Assembly (NCBI GenBank): GCA_034926635.1
Contig: JAYFQX010000007.1
Coordinates: 62,001-126,000, forward strand
From: Christensenella sp034926635
Lineage (GTDB): Bacteria; Bacillota; Clostridia; Christensenellales; Christensenellaceae
DNA: 64,000 nucleotides
Direction: 5' to 3'
In this document: positions 7,499 to 14,329 of the stretch, piece after piece
How the letters are laid out: each line of letters opens with the position of its first letter
Numbering within the stretch: the first letter of the stretch is position 1
Notes under the pieces: model-generated
The model's input: only the letters and a program-made list of their open reading frames with translations
What the model was told of the DNA's origin: nothing
Databases searched by the model: none
Translations under genes and position numbers: made by a program

Positions 7499-8527
7499 TT
7501 ATATGTTTTTTCGGTAAGCTGCCGGTGTGACACCGAAGGCTTTTTTAAATGCGCGATGAAAATTACTAAGATCATGGAAACCGGATCCTTCTGCGACTTC
7601 TTGTATAGTCAAAGTTTTGTTGCGCAAAAGTGCGCATGCCTTTTTCAGGCGTAAGTGAAGCAAAAGGTCGCCGAAAGAACGCCCGGTATTTTCTTTTACC
7701 ATATGCTGTAGCCTGCTGAGGCTGTAATGAAAGCGGGCTGCCGTTTCCTGCAGAGAAGCCGTTTTATAATGATCAGTAACATAATTCAATACGTCTATGG
7801 TATTGCCGGAAAGCTCGCCCACTCCGTTAAAGACAAAGTCTTGCAGGTGGAAGCGAAGCAGCCGCAGGCAAAGCCACTCGAATTGGTTGTTTAGGAGCAG
7901 GGCGGAATAATCATCTTTTACCAGACTATCAAGATACATCTGGTAAATCCAGTCGGCGAGCTGCGTATCTTCCGTCGTATGAAAATGAAGATAGCCGCCT
8001 TGCTTTTTGCCGTAGATGATATGTGCGAAAAACGCGGATAACAGATCGTTATGGTTTAAAAGCGATAAAAAAACCGTATCAAACGTTGACTGCCGCGCAA
8101 TGATATGGAATACAATGCAATCATCATCGAAAATATTCATGCGGTGCCACGTACCAGGGGCATGTAAAAATAAATCGCCCGTGCTAATTTTATATGGCGT
8201 ATCCCCAATGAATTCCGTACAACGCCCCTGATAAACATACACAAATTCGATAAATTCATGGCTGTGATTTTTTACCGGCATATAGCGCGGATGAAGCTGA
8301 ATTCTGACGTCTGCGTTTTCGGGGATCATGATATCTTCACCAAACTGATTGATGCGGTCAGAAAACTCCGCATATAGGGTGGTTTCATCTTCGCGGAATG
8401 CATGAATATCAAAATTCTGCACTTTATCTATGGAATAATTCGAAGAAACCAGTGGATCAAGGGCGAGACCCTGCTGGTAAAAATATTTACATAATTGTTC
8501 ATTGGGCGTAAGTGGGATATGCAGCAT
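7499..8527 (-). CDS. AraC-family transcriptional regulator with cupin sensor
   Basis: 342-residue regulator. The N-terminal half contains a cupin-like sensor (HSHEFIEFVYVYQGRCTEFI, about 88-107, then HAPGTWHRMNIF). The C-terminal 100 residues hold the two helix-turn-helix motifs of the AraC family, ending TIQEVAEGSGFHDLSNFHRA and GVTPAAYRK. It diverges from a sugar-isomerase-like gene across 110 bp that contains two direct repeats, so it most likely controls that operon in response to a small molecule, perhaps a sugar. Its own start is ATG at 8527. Confidence 0.88.
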   Translation of the reverse strand: MLHIPLTPNEQLCKYFYQQGLALDPLVSSNYSIDKVQNFDIHAFREDETTLYAEFSDRINQFGEDIMIPENADVRIQLHPRYMPVKNHSHEFIEFVYVYQGRCTEFIGDTPYKISTGDLFLHAPGTWHRMNIFDDDCIVFHIIARQSTFDTVFLSLLNHNDLLSAFFAHIIYGKKQGGYLHFHTTEDTQLADWIYQMYLDSLVKDDYSALLLNNQFEWLCLRLLRFHLQDFVFNGVGELSGNTIDVLNYVTDHYKTASLQETAARFHYSLSRLQHMVKENTGRSFGDLLLHLRLKKACALLRNKTLTIQEVAEGSGFHDLSNFHRAFKKAFGVTPAAYRKNI

Positions 8528-8550
8528 AACAAATCACTCCTCTTATCAAT

Positions 8551-8617
8551 ATACCATAAAAACCGGCAGGATATGCAATGTTTTTCTATGCTTTTCCTTG
8601 ATACCATAAAGGCAGGA
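8551..8617. promoter_or_regulatory. Two direct repeats between divergent genes, likely AraC-type operators
   Basis: ATACCATAAA occurs at 8551-8560 and 8601-8610, exactly 50 bp apart. Each is followed within a few bases by GGCAGGA. This spacing and tandem orientation are typical of AraC-family binding sites. No strong sigma-70 boxes are evident for the rightward gene, consistent with activator dependence. Confidence 0.55.
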
Positions 8618-8637
8618 AAGAAAAGGGAGGCTTTGAT

Positions 8638-10179
8638 ATGATAAAGAAAGCGAGCGAAGAAAAATTGAACGTGAAGCCGGTGTTTATCGCGCTGGTTCAT
8701 AAATATTTTTATGAAGGACCGTGCCGTTTTGGAAAAGGCGATGCGCTTCAGCCGGGTTATGACGAGATTTTGGAACGAGAAATGTATAAACAGTTTCAGA
8801 AAGACGTCAAAGAATATATGCCGCAGGAAGTAAATCTTCTTGCGCCTGTTTATGTAGAACGTACAGATGATTGGAATCAAGAGGAAGCGATGTACGAAAA
8901 GATCATGGAAGACAATGAAAAAACGGATCTTTATCTGTTCCGCACCTATATCGGACGTAACGAAATCGTATTAGAAACCGCACAGCGAACCCATAAACCA
9001 GTTACGGTTGTACCAACGTCATGTTGTGAGGTGCTTGCGCTTTCTGCGGCGCTTTCCAGCAGGGAATTGGAGTTTTATCCTGCGCGCACATGGACTGAAT
9101 TGGAAGTAGATCTTAAGGCTTTACGCCTGCGCAAAATTTTACGTAATGCGAGCGTGCTCTTGAGTTCGCGGTTTAACTCAACCATGTCTTTTTCCAGCGT
9201 GGATACGTTCTGTTCGCTGGACGAAGTGACGAATAAACTGGGGGTGTGGTTCCGCTATAAAAACATCCATGAGTTGATGGATCAGATGTCGCCTGCGTGT
9301 GAGGGTGGAAATCCGACTACTCCCGGGCGGAAGACTCCCGATTTGACGCAGGAGGATATAGACGAGGCAAGCCGTTTGACAGACGAAATGATTGCCGGTG
9401 CAAAAGAGGTACATATTGACAGAAAGTTTTTGGTAAATTCACTGGTGGCATACCTTACAGTGAAAAAAAATCTTGAGTTGGCGGATTGTAACGCATTTAC
9501 CGTACCATGCCCGGACGTATGCTCCACAAGGCGGATCAACGAACAGCAGTTTACGTTTTGCCTCACGCATTCCCTATTAAACGAGCAGGGGATTCCATCG
9601 GCGTGCGAGTATGATATCAATGCGTTGCTTTCCATGCTGCTGCTGACAGGCGTTTCTTATAAAGCGCCTTACATGGGAAATTGTGTGCCGCTGCCAATGG
9701 AAAATGGAAAGTTGAATCGTGACGCAGTAGAAAGTTCGTTTTTTGTACACCGGGAAGATTTAGATTTTATCGGGGATACCAGCGATTTGTATGTGATTGA
9801 GCATTCTACACCAAATCGAAAATTGAAAGGCTTGGATGGAAGACAGGCAGATTATGCTATCCGTCACTTTGCCTATGAACAAGGCTTTGGCGCAGTTTTA
9901 CGTTATGATTTCCGCAAAGATGTAGACCAGGTGATTACGATGACGCGGTTTTCGCCGGATGTAAAGAAACTTTTCGTCGGAAAAGGGACGATCGTCGGTG
10001 GGGGCGGTTATGATTACGACAACTGCAACACGTCGGTGTTTTTTAAACCGGAGGATCAGAAGACGTTTTATGATGCACAGAAATATGTGGGGAATCATAT
10101 GCCCCTTATATACGGCGATTATACCCGTGAACTGGAACGGCTCGGAGAGATCCTTGGTTTGGAAGTCATCAAGGCGTAA
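8638..10179 (+). CDS. L-fucose/L-arabinose isomerase-like protein
   Basis: 513 residues, resembling the FucI/AraA ketol-isomerase fold. The C-terminal half has the family pattern: NAFTVPCPDVCSTR, then LLNEQGIPSACEYDINALLS (compare the PxxCExDI signature of the family), GNCVPLPMENG and a conserved histidine in YVIEHSTPNRKL. These would supply the metal-binding Glu, Asp and His. CEYDI replaces the usual CEGDI, so substrate and even activity are uncertain. The ATG follows AAGGGAGG. The next gene starts about 11 bp downstream and the following two overlap, giving an operon with SufS and SufE, which is unusual for a sugar isomerase. Confidence 0.7.
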   Translation: MIKKASEEKLNVKPVFIALVHKYFYEGPCRFGKGDALQPGYDEILEREMYKQFQKDVKEYMPQEVNLLAPVYVERTDDWNQEEAMYEKIMEDNEKTDLYLFRTYIGRNEIVLETAQRTHKPVTVVPTSCCEVLALSAALSSRELEFYPARTWTELEVDLKALRLRKILRNASVLLSSRFNSTMSFSSVDTFCSLDEVTNKLGVWFRYKNIHELMDQMSPACEGGNPTTPGRKTPDLTQEDIDEASRLTDEMIAGAKEVHIDRKFLVNSLVAYLTVKKNLELADCNAFTVPCPDVCSTRRINEQQFTFCLTHSLLNEQGIPSACEYDINALLSMLLLTGVSYKAPYMGNCVPLPMENGKLNRDAVESSFFVHREDLDFIGDTSDLYVIEHSTPNRKLKGLDGRQADYAIRHFAYEQGFGAVLRYDFRKDVDQVITMTRFSPDVKKLFVGKGTIVGGGGYDYDNCNTSVFFKPEDQKTFYDAQKYVGNHMPLIYGDYTRELERLGEILGLEVIKA

Positions 10180-10190
10180 GGAAAATGGCG

Positions 10191-10631
10191 ATGGAACTGA
10201 AAGAAAAACTCTTGCAATCGAAAAAAGCAGCCGCGCACGAGGCAGACGTTATTCTTGCGAAGAAGGAACCGTCAATAGTATTTTTGAACCAGCATATTAA
10301 ACGGTATTTGTTTTGCCGGTTTATGCTGGAGGAAGGCGAATGTACTTCCGATAACATTGATGAGCTTTGTCGTGTCAGTATCGCCAAAAGCCTGAAGATT
10401 GGAAAAGAACTTTTGAAAGAGGTGGATATTGCGACGAGCTGCGAGGGGGCAACTTCTGCGACTATTAAAAAAGTATTGTTTTTTATGGCGCTACAGCGGG
10501 AATTGGGGATGCGGCTTTCCCCGGACGAGATTGCGCATGTTGAAACAATCAAGGATCTAGCAGAATTGATATTCTGTGAACTTTCCGGAAGATCAAAAAA
10601 TGGAATTACATTAAAAGGAACATTGATATGA
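10191..10631 (+). CDS. Unknown helical protein, weakly acyl-carrier-protein-like at its C-terminus
   Basis: About 146 residues from ATG 10191, which has AAGGA 8 bp upstream; an ATG at 10185 is too close to it. I do not recognise a family with confidence. The last third, MALQRELGMRLSPDEIAHVE followed by TIKDLAELI, resembles helices II-III of an acyl carrier protein. The position of the phosphopantetheine serine would be threonine, however, so it may not be a real carrier. The first half is a lysine-rich helical region. The gene lies between the isomerase-like gene and sufS, and the sufS ATG overlaps its TGA. It may be a scaffold or partner for the sulfur-transfer pair. Confidence 0.6.
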   Translation: MELKEKLLQSKKAAAHEADVILAKKEPSIVFLNQHIKRYLFCRFMLEEGECTSDNIDELCRVSIAKSLKIGKELLKEVDIATSCEGATSATIKKVLFFMALQRELGMRLSPDEIAHVETIKDLAELIFCELSGRSKNGITLKGTLI

Positions 10632-11866
10632 ACGAAATTTCGTGTTGCCGGGATGATTTTCCGATTCTTCGCCGCAAAGTGTATGGAAAATCGCTTGTTT
10701 ACCTGGATAACGCCGCCACTACACAGGTTCCGCTGCAAGTGACGGATGCATTATGCCATCATTATAGCAGGGAGCACGCTAATGTGCACCGGGGCATCCA
10801 CTATTTGAGCGAAAGATCGACGCAGGCGATGGAAGAAGCGCGGGAAAGAATTGCGCGGTTTTTAGGCGCGGGAGCACCGGAAGAAATTATCTTTACACAT
10901 GGGGCAACGGATGGGATCAATCTTGTAGCGGATGGTTTTGCGCCGATGATAAACGCGGGGGATGAAGTGATCGTTTCTGTACTGGAACATCATTCCAATT
11001 TTGTGCCTTGGCAGCAGCTTTGCTTGCGCAAAAACGCAAAATTTCGAGTGATCCCGGCACGCGATGGCGAATTTGATATTGCCGCATACCAGGAGATGCT
11101 GGGAAAAAAGACAAAGTTGGTGGCGGTAACGCAGGTGTCTAATCTGACAGGAACAGTGATGCCGTTGGAAGAAATAACACGGGCAGCGCATGAAAACGGC
11201 GCAGCTGTGTTGGTGGACGGTGCGCAGGGAACGCGGCACGGACAAACGAATGTGCGCGCGATGGATTGTGATTTTTATTGCTTTTCTGGGCACAAGATGC
11301 TGGCGACAACAGGCATTGGAGCGTTTTATGGAAAGCGAGAGTGGCTGGAAAGGCTGGCGCCTGCACGATTCGGCGGCGGCATGGTGGATAAGGTGACGGA
11401 AGCGGCAACCACGTTTGCACCGATCCCGGCGAGGCTGGAAGCGGGGACGCCGGACTTTGCGGGAGCAGTTGCGCTGGGCGCGGCAATCCGCTATTTGGAA
11501 GAAATCGGCGTCGTGGCGATCGCAGAACAAGAAGAAAAACTTTTGTGCTATGCGGAAACAAAGCTGAAATATATAAAAGGGTTGCATATTTTGGGAAAAC
11601 CAAGGAAGCGTATAGGAGCGATCTCATTTTGGATGGAGGGCATCCATTCCTACGATCTTGCAAGCATACTAGATAAGTTGGGGATTGCCGTGCGCTCCGG
11701 AAGCCACTGCGCCCAGCCTGCACTGCACAGCTTTGGAATATCTGAAGCTGTACGCGTTTCTCCTGCATTTTATAATACAATGGAAGAAATTGATCTATTA
11801 TGTGCCGGAATCGAGAAATCGGCCGCGCTACTGTGGAAATGGAAGAATGCAAATGACAATTTGTGA
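10628..11866 (+). CDS. sufS: SufS-type cysteine desulfurase
   Basis: PLP-dependent enzyme that takes sulfur from cysteine, leaving alanine and an enzyme persulfide. YLDNAATTQVP, NVHRGIHYLSERST and HHSNFVPWQQL are group II desulfurase signatures. The PLP lysine is K223 in CFSGHKM and the persulfide cysteine is C361 in RSGSHCAQP. 412 residues is normal. The start overlaps the previous stop, and the 3' end overlaps sufE by up to 20 bp, so both partners are translationally coupled. No sufB, sufC or sufD is nearby; the pair may serve a specific acceptor or work with scaffolds encoded elsewhere. Confidence 0.94.
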   Translation: MNEISCCRDDFPILRRKVYGKSLVYLDNAATTQVPLQVTDALCHHYSREHANVHRGIHYLSERSTQAMEEARERIARFLGAGAPEEIIFTHGATDGINLVADGFAPMINAGDEVIVSVLEHHSNFVPWQQLCLRKNAKFRVIPARDGEFDIAAYQEMLGKKTKLVAVTQVSNLTGTVMPLEEITRAAHENGAAVLVDGAQGTRHGQTNVRAMDCDFYCFSGHKMLATTGIGAFYGKREWLERLAPARFGGGMVDKVTEAATTFAPIPARLEAGTPDFAGAVALGAAIRYLEEIGVVAIAEQEEKLLCYAETKLKYIKGLHILGKPRKRIGAISFWMEGIHSYDLASILDKLGIAVRSGSHCAQPALHSFGISEAVRVSPAFYNTMEEIDLLCAGIEKSAALLWKWKNANDNL

Positions 11867-12269
11867 AAAAGAACAAAAATTTATAGCAGATTTCAATGAA
11901 CTGGATGATTGGTTTTTGCAATATGAATACTTAATTGAATCTTCCTGTGGAATGCCGGAGTTGCCGGAGATCTTGAGGACGGGAAAAAACCGTGTGCCTG
12001 GGTGCCAGTCGGGTGTATGGGTGGACGTGAGCCGTAACGCCGGAAAAATATTAATCCGCGCACATAGCGACGCGCTGATTATTCGTGGAATTCTGGGGGT
12101 GCTTTTATCTTTATTAAACGGAAGGACCCCTGAAGAAATCGAACATTACCAAATGCGTTTTATAAAGGAGACACCACTCATGCAGCAAACCTCTACCGAC
12201 CGTTTTCAAGGGATCTCGGCGGTATTGGCTGAGATTAAGGAGCGTATCAAAGAAGAGGGCGAAATTTGA
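11847..12269 (+). CDS. sufE: SufE-family sulfur acceptor
   Basis: Sulfur-acceptor partner of SufS. VPGCQSGVW near residues 50-58 contains the acceptor cysteine (C53 if translation begins at 11847), and NGRTPEEIE fits the family. 141 residues is the usual length. ATG 11847 and ATG 11853 are both possible; GGAAG at 11841-11845 fits 11853 better. The frame is open further upstream inside sufS, but that part is only a shadow. A bidirectional terminator follows. Confidence 0.93.
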   Translation: MQMTICEKEQKFIADFNELDDWFLQYEYLIESSCGMPELPEILRTGKNRVPGCQSGVWVDVSRNAGKILIRAHSDALIIRGILGVLLSLLNGRTPEEIEHYQMRFIKETPLMQQTSTDRFQGISAVLAEIKERIKEEGEI

Positions 12270-12275
12270 CGCAAC

Positions 12276-12310
12276 AAAAAACAGGCAAAGAAATTTCCAG
12301 CCTGTTTTTT
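12276..12310. terminator. Bidirectional terminator after sufE
   Basis: AAAAAACAGGC (12276-12286) pairs with GCCTGTTTTTT (12300-12310). It serves the suf operon on the plus strand and the small gene ending at 12352 on the minus strand. Confidence 0.9.
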
Positions 12311-12351
12311 ATCATGCGTTTTAAGCACAAAGGAAACTGGGAAAACTGCTT

Positions 12352-12606
12352 TTAATCCAGCTCCATCATTTTGGCTGTCACACCCTCCACCTTACTAAAG
12401 GAGGCAACCATCCGTTCTATTAAATCTTTCCCGCCGCAAGCTTGCAGGATGATAAGACCATCATCCGAACAATACTCTTCGCTGGTTTCATGCAGCCCAA
12501 CCCGCATTTTGATGTTGCAGCCGTATTCGGTCAGCAGCTGCTGCAATTTCAGAGAATTGTGGGTACGGTGAGAGACACGAAGCCCAATAATGTAATAACA
12601 AGACAT
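12352..12606 (-). CDS. Small ACT-like protein, iron-only hydrogenase system regulator family
   Basis: 84 residues with a ferredoxin-like ACT fold pattern: YYIIGLRVSHRT, LLTEYGCNIKMRVGLHE, DGLIILQACGG, then a C-terminal helix and KVEGVTAKMMELD. This matches small proteins annotated from the TM1266 structure as iron-only hydrogenase system or nickel-responsive regulators. The actual ligand and role are unproven for the family. AAAGGGGAT precedes the start on the minus strand. It is a single gene, divergent from mreC. Confidence 0.65.
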   Translation of the reverse strand: MSCYYIIGLRVSHRTHNSLKLQQLLTEYGCNIKMRVGLHETSEEYCSDDGLIILQACGGKDLIERMVASFSKVEGVTAKMMELD

Positions 12607-12736
12607 AACAAAATCCCCTTTCTATCATTTCTTATATTTTACCATAATTCGATGGAACGCAAACAACTTTTATCGGAAGGCTCTTGGAAAGTGTTACAAA
12701 AAGTTTACTTATTTCATGTAAAACCGTAACGAATTA

Positions 12737-12745
12737 TGCTATAAT
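12737..12745 (+). promoter_or_regulatory. Extended -10 promoter of mreC
   Basis: TGCTATAAT is an extended -10 element. No good -35 is seen at 17 bp. The expected transcription start, near 12752, is only about 8 bases before ATG 12760. Confidence 0.6.
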
Positions 12746-12759
12746 ATTTTCAGCTTACT

Positions 12760-13761
12760 ATGCCGCGCAAGACCGGCAAAGCCGAAAAAAAAGAAACGGA
12801 AGGTAGCTTGCCTGTGGGTTTTTTCAGGAATAAACCGCTTATTGTAACGATCGTTGTTATTGTTGTGCTCGTTATTTTGTTAGCCGTGACAGGCGGCAAC
12901 ACTACGGCAACAGAAAGCACCAATGTGATAGGCGGTGCGTTTGTGCCGGTTCAAAAGTTCTTTTATGGGATTTCTGATTCGATCAATAGTTTCTTTGACG
13001 GGATTACATCGAATGGAGAAGCTGTGCAGCAAACGCAACAGCTTGATGAAGAGCTTGCGGCGCTCAAAGGGCAGATGAACAACTATGACGAGATGAAGGC
13101 AGAGAATGAACGTCTGCGTGAAATGCTCGATTATAAACAGAAAAATACAAGCCAGGAATTGAAAGTTGCGGCAGTTACGGGGAAAAATCCCGGTAATTGG
13201 TTTGATGTATTTACCATTGACGTTGGAAAGAACGACGGCGTAGAGGTTAACATGCCCGTTATTACACCGGATGGTCTTGTGGGAAGAGTTTCGGAAGTCG
13301 GGCTTAACTGGGCAAAGGTAATGGCGGTGATTGATGGGCGTAGCAATGTTGCGGCGATTATGGAACGTACCCGTGAGCATGGTGTTGTAAAAGGGAGCGT
13401 TTCGCAGAACTCACTGGACAGCAAATTATATATGAATTATCTGCCGCTCGCTTCGGATGTGATTGAAGGGGATAAAGTTCTTACTTCCGGGCTTGACGGG
13501 CTATTTCCGAAAGGGCTTTTGATTGGCATGGTGCAAACAGCACAGGATTCCGGTGAAAATGGAATGAATGTTGAGATCAAGTCTGCGGTTGATTTCCGCA
13601 GGTTGGAAGAAGTATTTGTCGTTCTCTCAGTAGACGGGGAGGCAACAGGAGCGGCGGAGACGCAACAAGGCTCGTCCTCTGCCGATATTGCACCCGCGCC
13701 CAGCACTTCGCCGGAAAGCGGCGCATCCGCATCGGCGGAAGCAAGCGCACCACAGGGTTAA
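12760..13761 (+). CDS. mreC: Rod shape-determining protein MreC
   Basis: Scaffold of the elongasome that links MreB to MreD, PBP2 and RodA. A membrane helix (about residues 26-44) precedes a coiled coil (about 85-125, rich in E, L and N) and the paired beta-barrel MreC domain (KVAAVTGKNPGNWFDVFTID, MPVITPDGLVGRV, LDGLFPKGLLIGMV). The tail is low-complexity Ala/Ser/Pro. The start is uncertain: ATG 12760 has no ribosome-binding site and would give a nearly leaderless mRNA, while TTG 12808 has GGAAGG 4 bp upstream and keeps the membrane helix. Confidence 0.93.
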   Translation: MPRKTGKAEKKETEGSLPVGFFRNKPLIVTIVVIVVLVILLAVTGGNTTATESTNVIGGAFVPVQKFFYGISDSINSFFDGITSNGEAVQQTQQLDEELAALKGQMNNYDEMKAENERLREMLDYKQKNTSQELKVAAVTGKNPGNWFDVFTIDVGKNDGVEVNMPVITPDGLVGRVSEVGLNWAKVMAVIDGRSNVAAIMERTREHGVVKGSVSQNSLDSKLYMNYLPLASDVIEGDKVLTSGLDGLFPKGLLIGMVQTAQDSGENGMNVEIKSAVDFRRLEEVFVVLSVDGEATGAAETQQGSSSADIAPAPSTSPESGASASAEASAPQG

Positions 13762-13767
13762 CGGGAT

Positions 13768-14292
13768 ATGAGATATATTATTTTAGTTATTATGAGTATA
13801 TTAAGCGTGCTGATCTCGGGATCTGTGACAAGCGGGCTTACGATTATGGGAATACAGGTTGATTTGGTACTGCTGATTGCGCTTTCGTTTGCACTAGCGG
13901 AAAAGGGTGCAATGCCTATCATTTGGGCGGCGGCTACGGGATTGTTTATGGATGCGTTATATTCTATGTCACTTGGTCCTTATGCGCTTAGTTACGCGAT
14001 CGCGACAGCAGCGGCTGTTTTTATATTGAGCAGGTTTGAAAAAATTAACATCTTGATTCTGTTTTTGGTGGGTGCGGGAGGATTTTTGATCAAGGAACTG
14101 GTTTTGGCGGGAGTTTCTCTGGGGCAAGGGGCGAACATAGACGGTTCGATCTTTGCAATTTTTGCAAGGGAGACGCTGCCCGGCATGTTGCTTAATGGCG
14201 CGTTGCTGTTTGTTGCATACTGGCTGATCGGTAAATTGATGAAGCGGGAATGGATGCGCCCGCGACCGTCTTATAATCTGGACGAGTTTTAA
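13768..14292 (+). CDS. mreD: Rod shape-determining protein MreD
   Basis: 174-residue integral membrane protein with about five to six hydrophobic segments. ALAEKGAMPIIWAAATGLF followed by DALYSMSLGPYAL is the typical MreD core. It follows mreC by 6 bp and precedes PBP2 by 37 bp, in the standard mreC-mreD-pbp2 order. It acts in the membrane complex that directs side-wall peptidoglycan synthesis. Confidence 0.92.
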   Translation: MRYIILVIMSILSVLISGSVTSGLTIMGIQVDLVLLIALSFALAEKGAMPIIWAAATGLFMDALYSMSLGPYALSYAIATAAAVFILSRFEKINILILFLVGAGGFLIKELVLAGVSLGQGANIDGSIFAIFARETLPGMLLNGALLFVAYWLIGKLMKREWMRPRPSYNLDEF

Positions 14293-14329
14293 AAGTGTCC
14301 GCAAGCCATTGAATTGATGAGGAAAATGA

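Noticed and set aside
10862..11921. Two long minus-strand open frames opposite sufS
   Set aside because: Both are shadows of sufS; His/Arg/Cys-rich products with no family resemblance.
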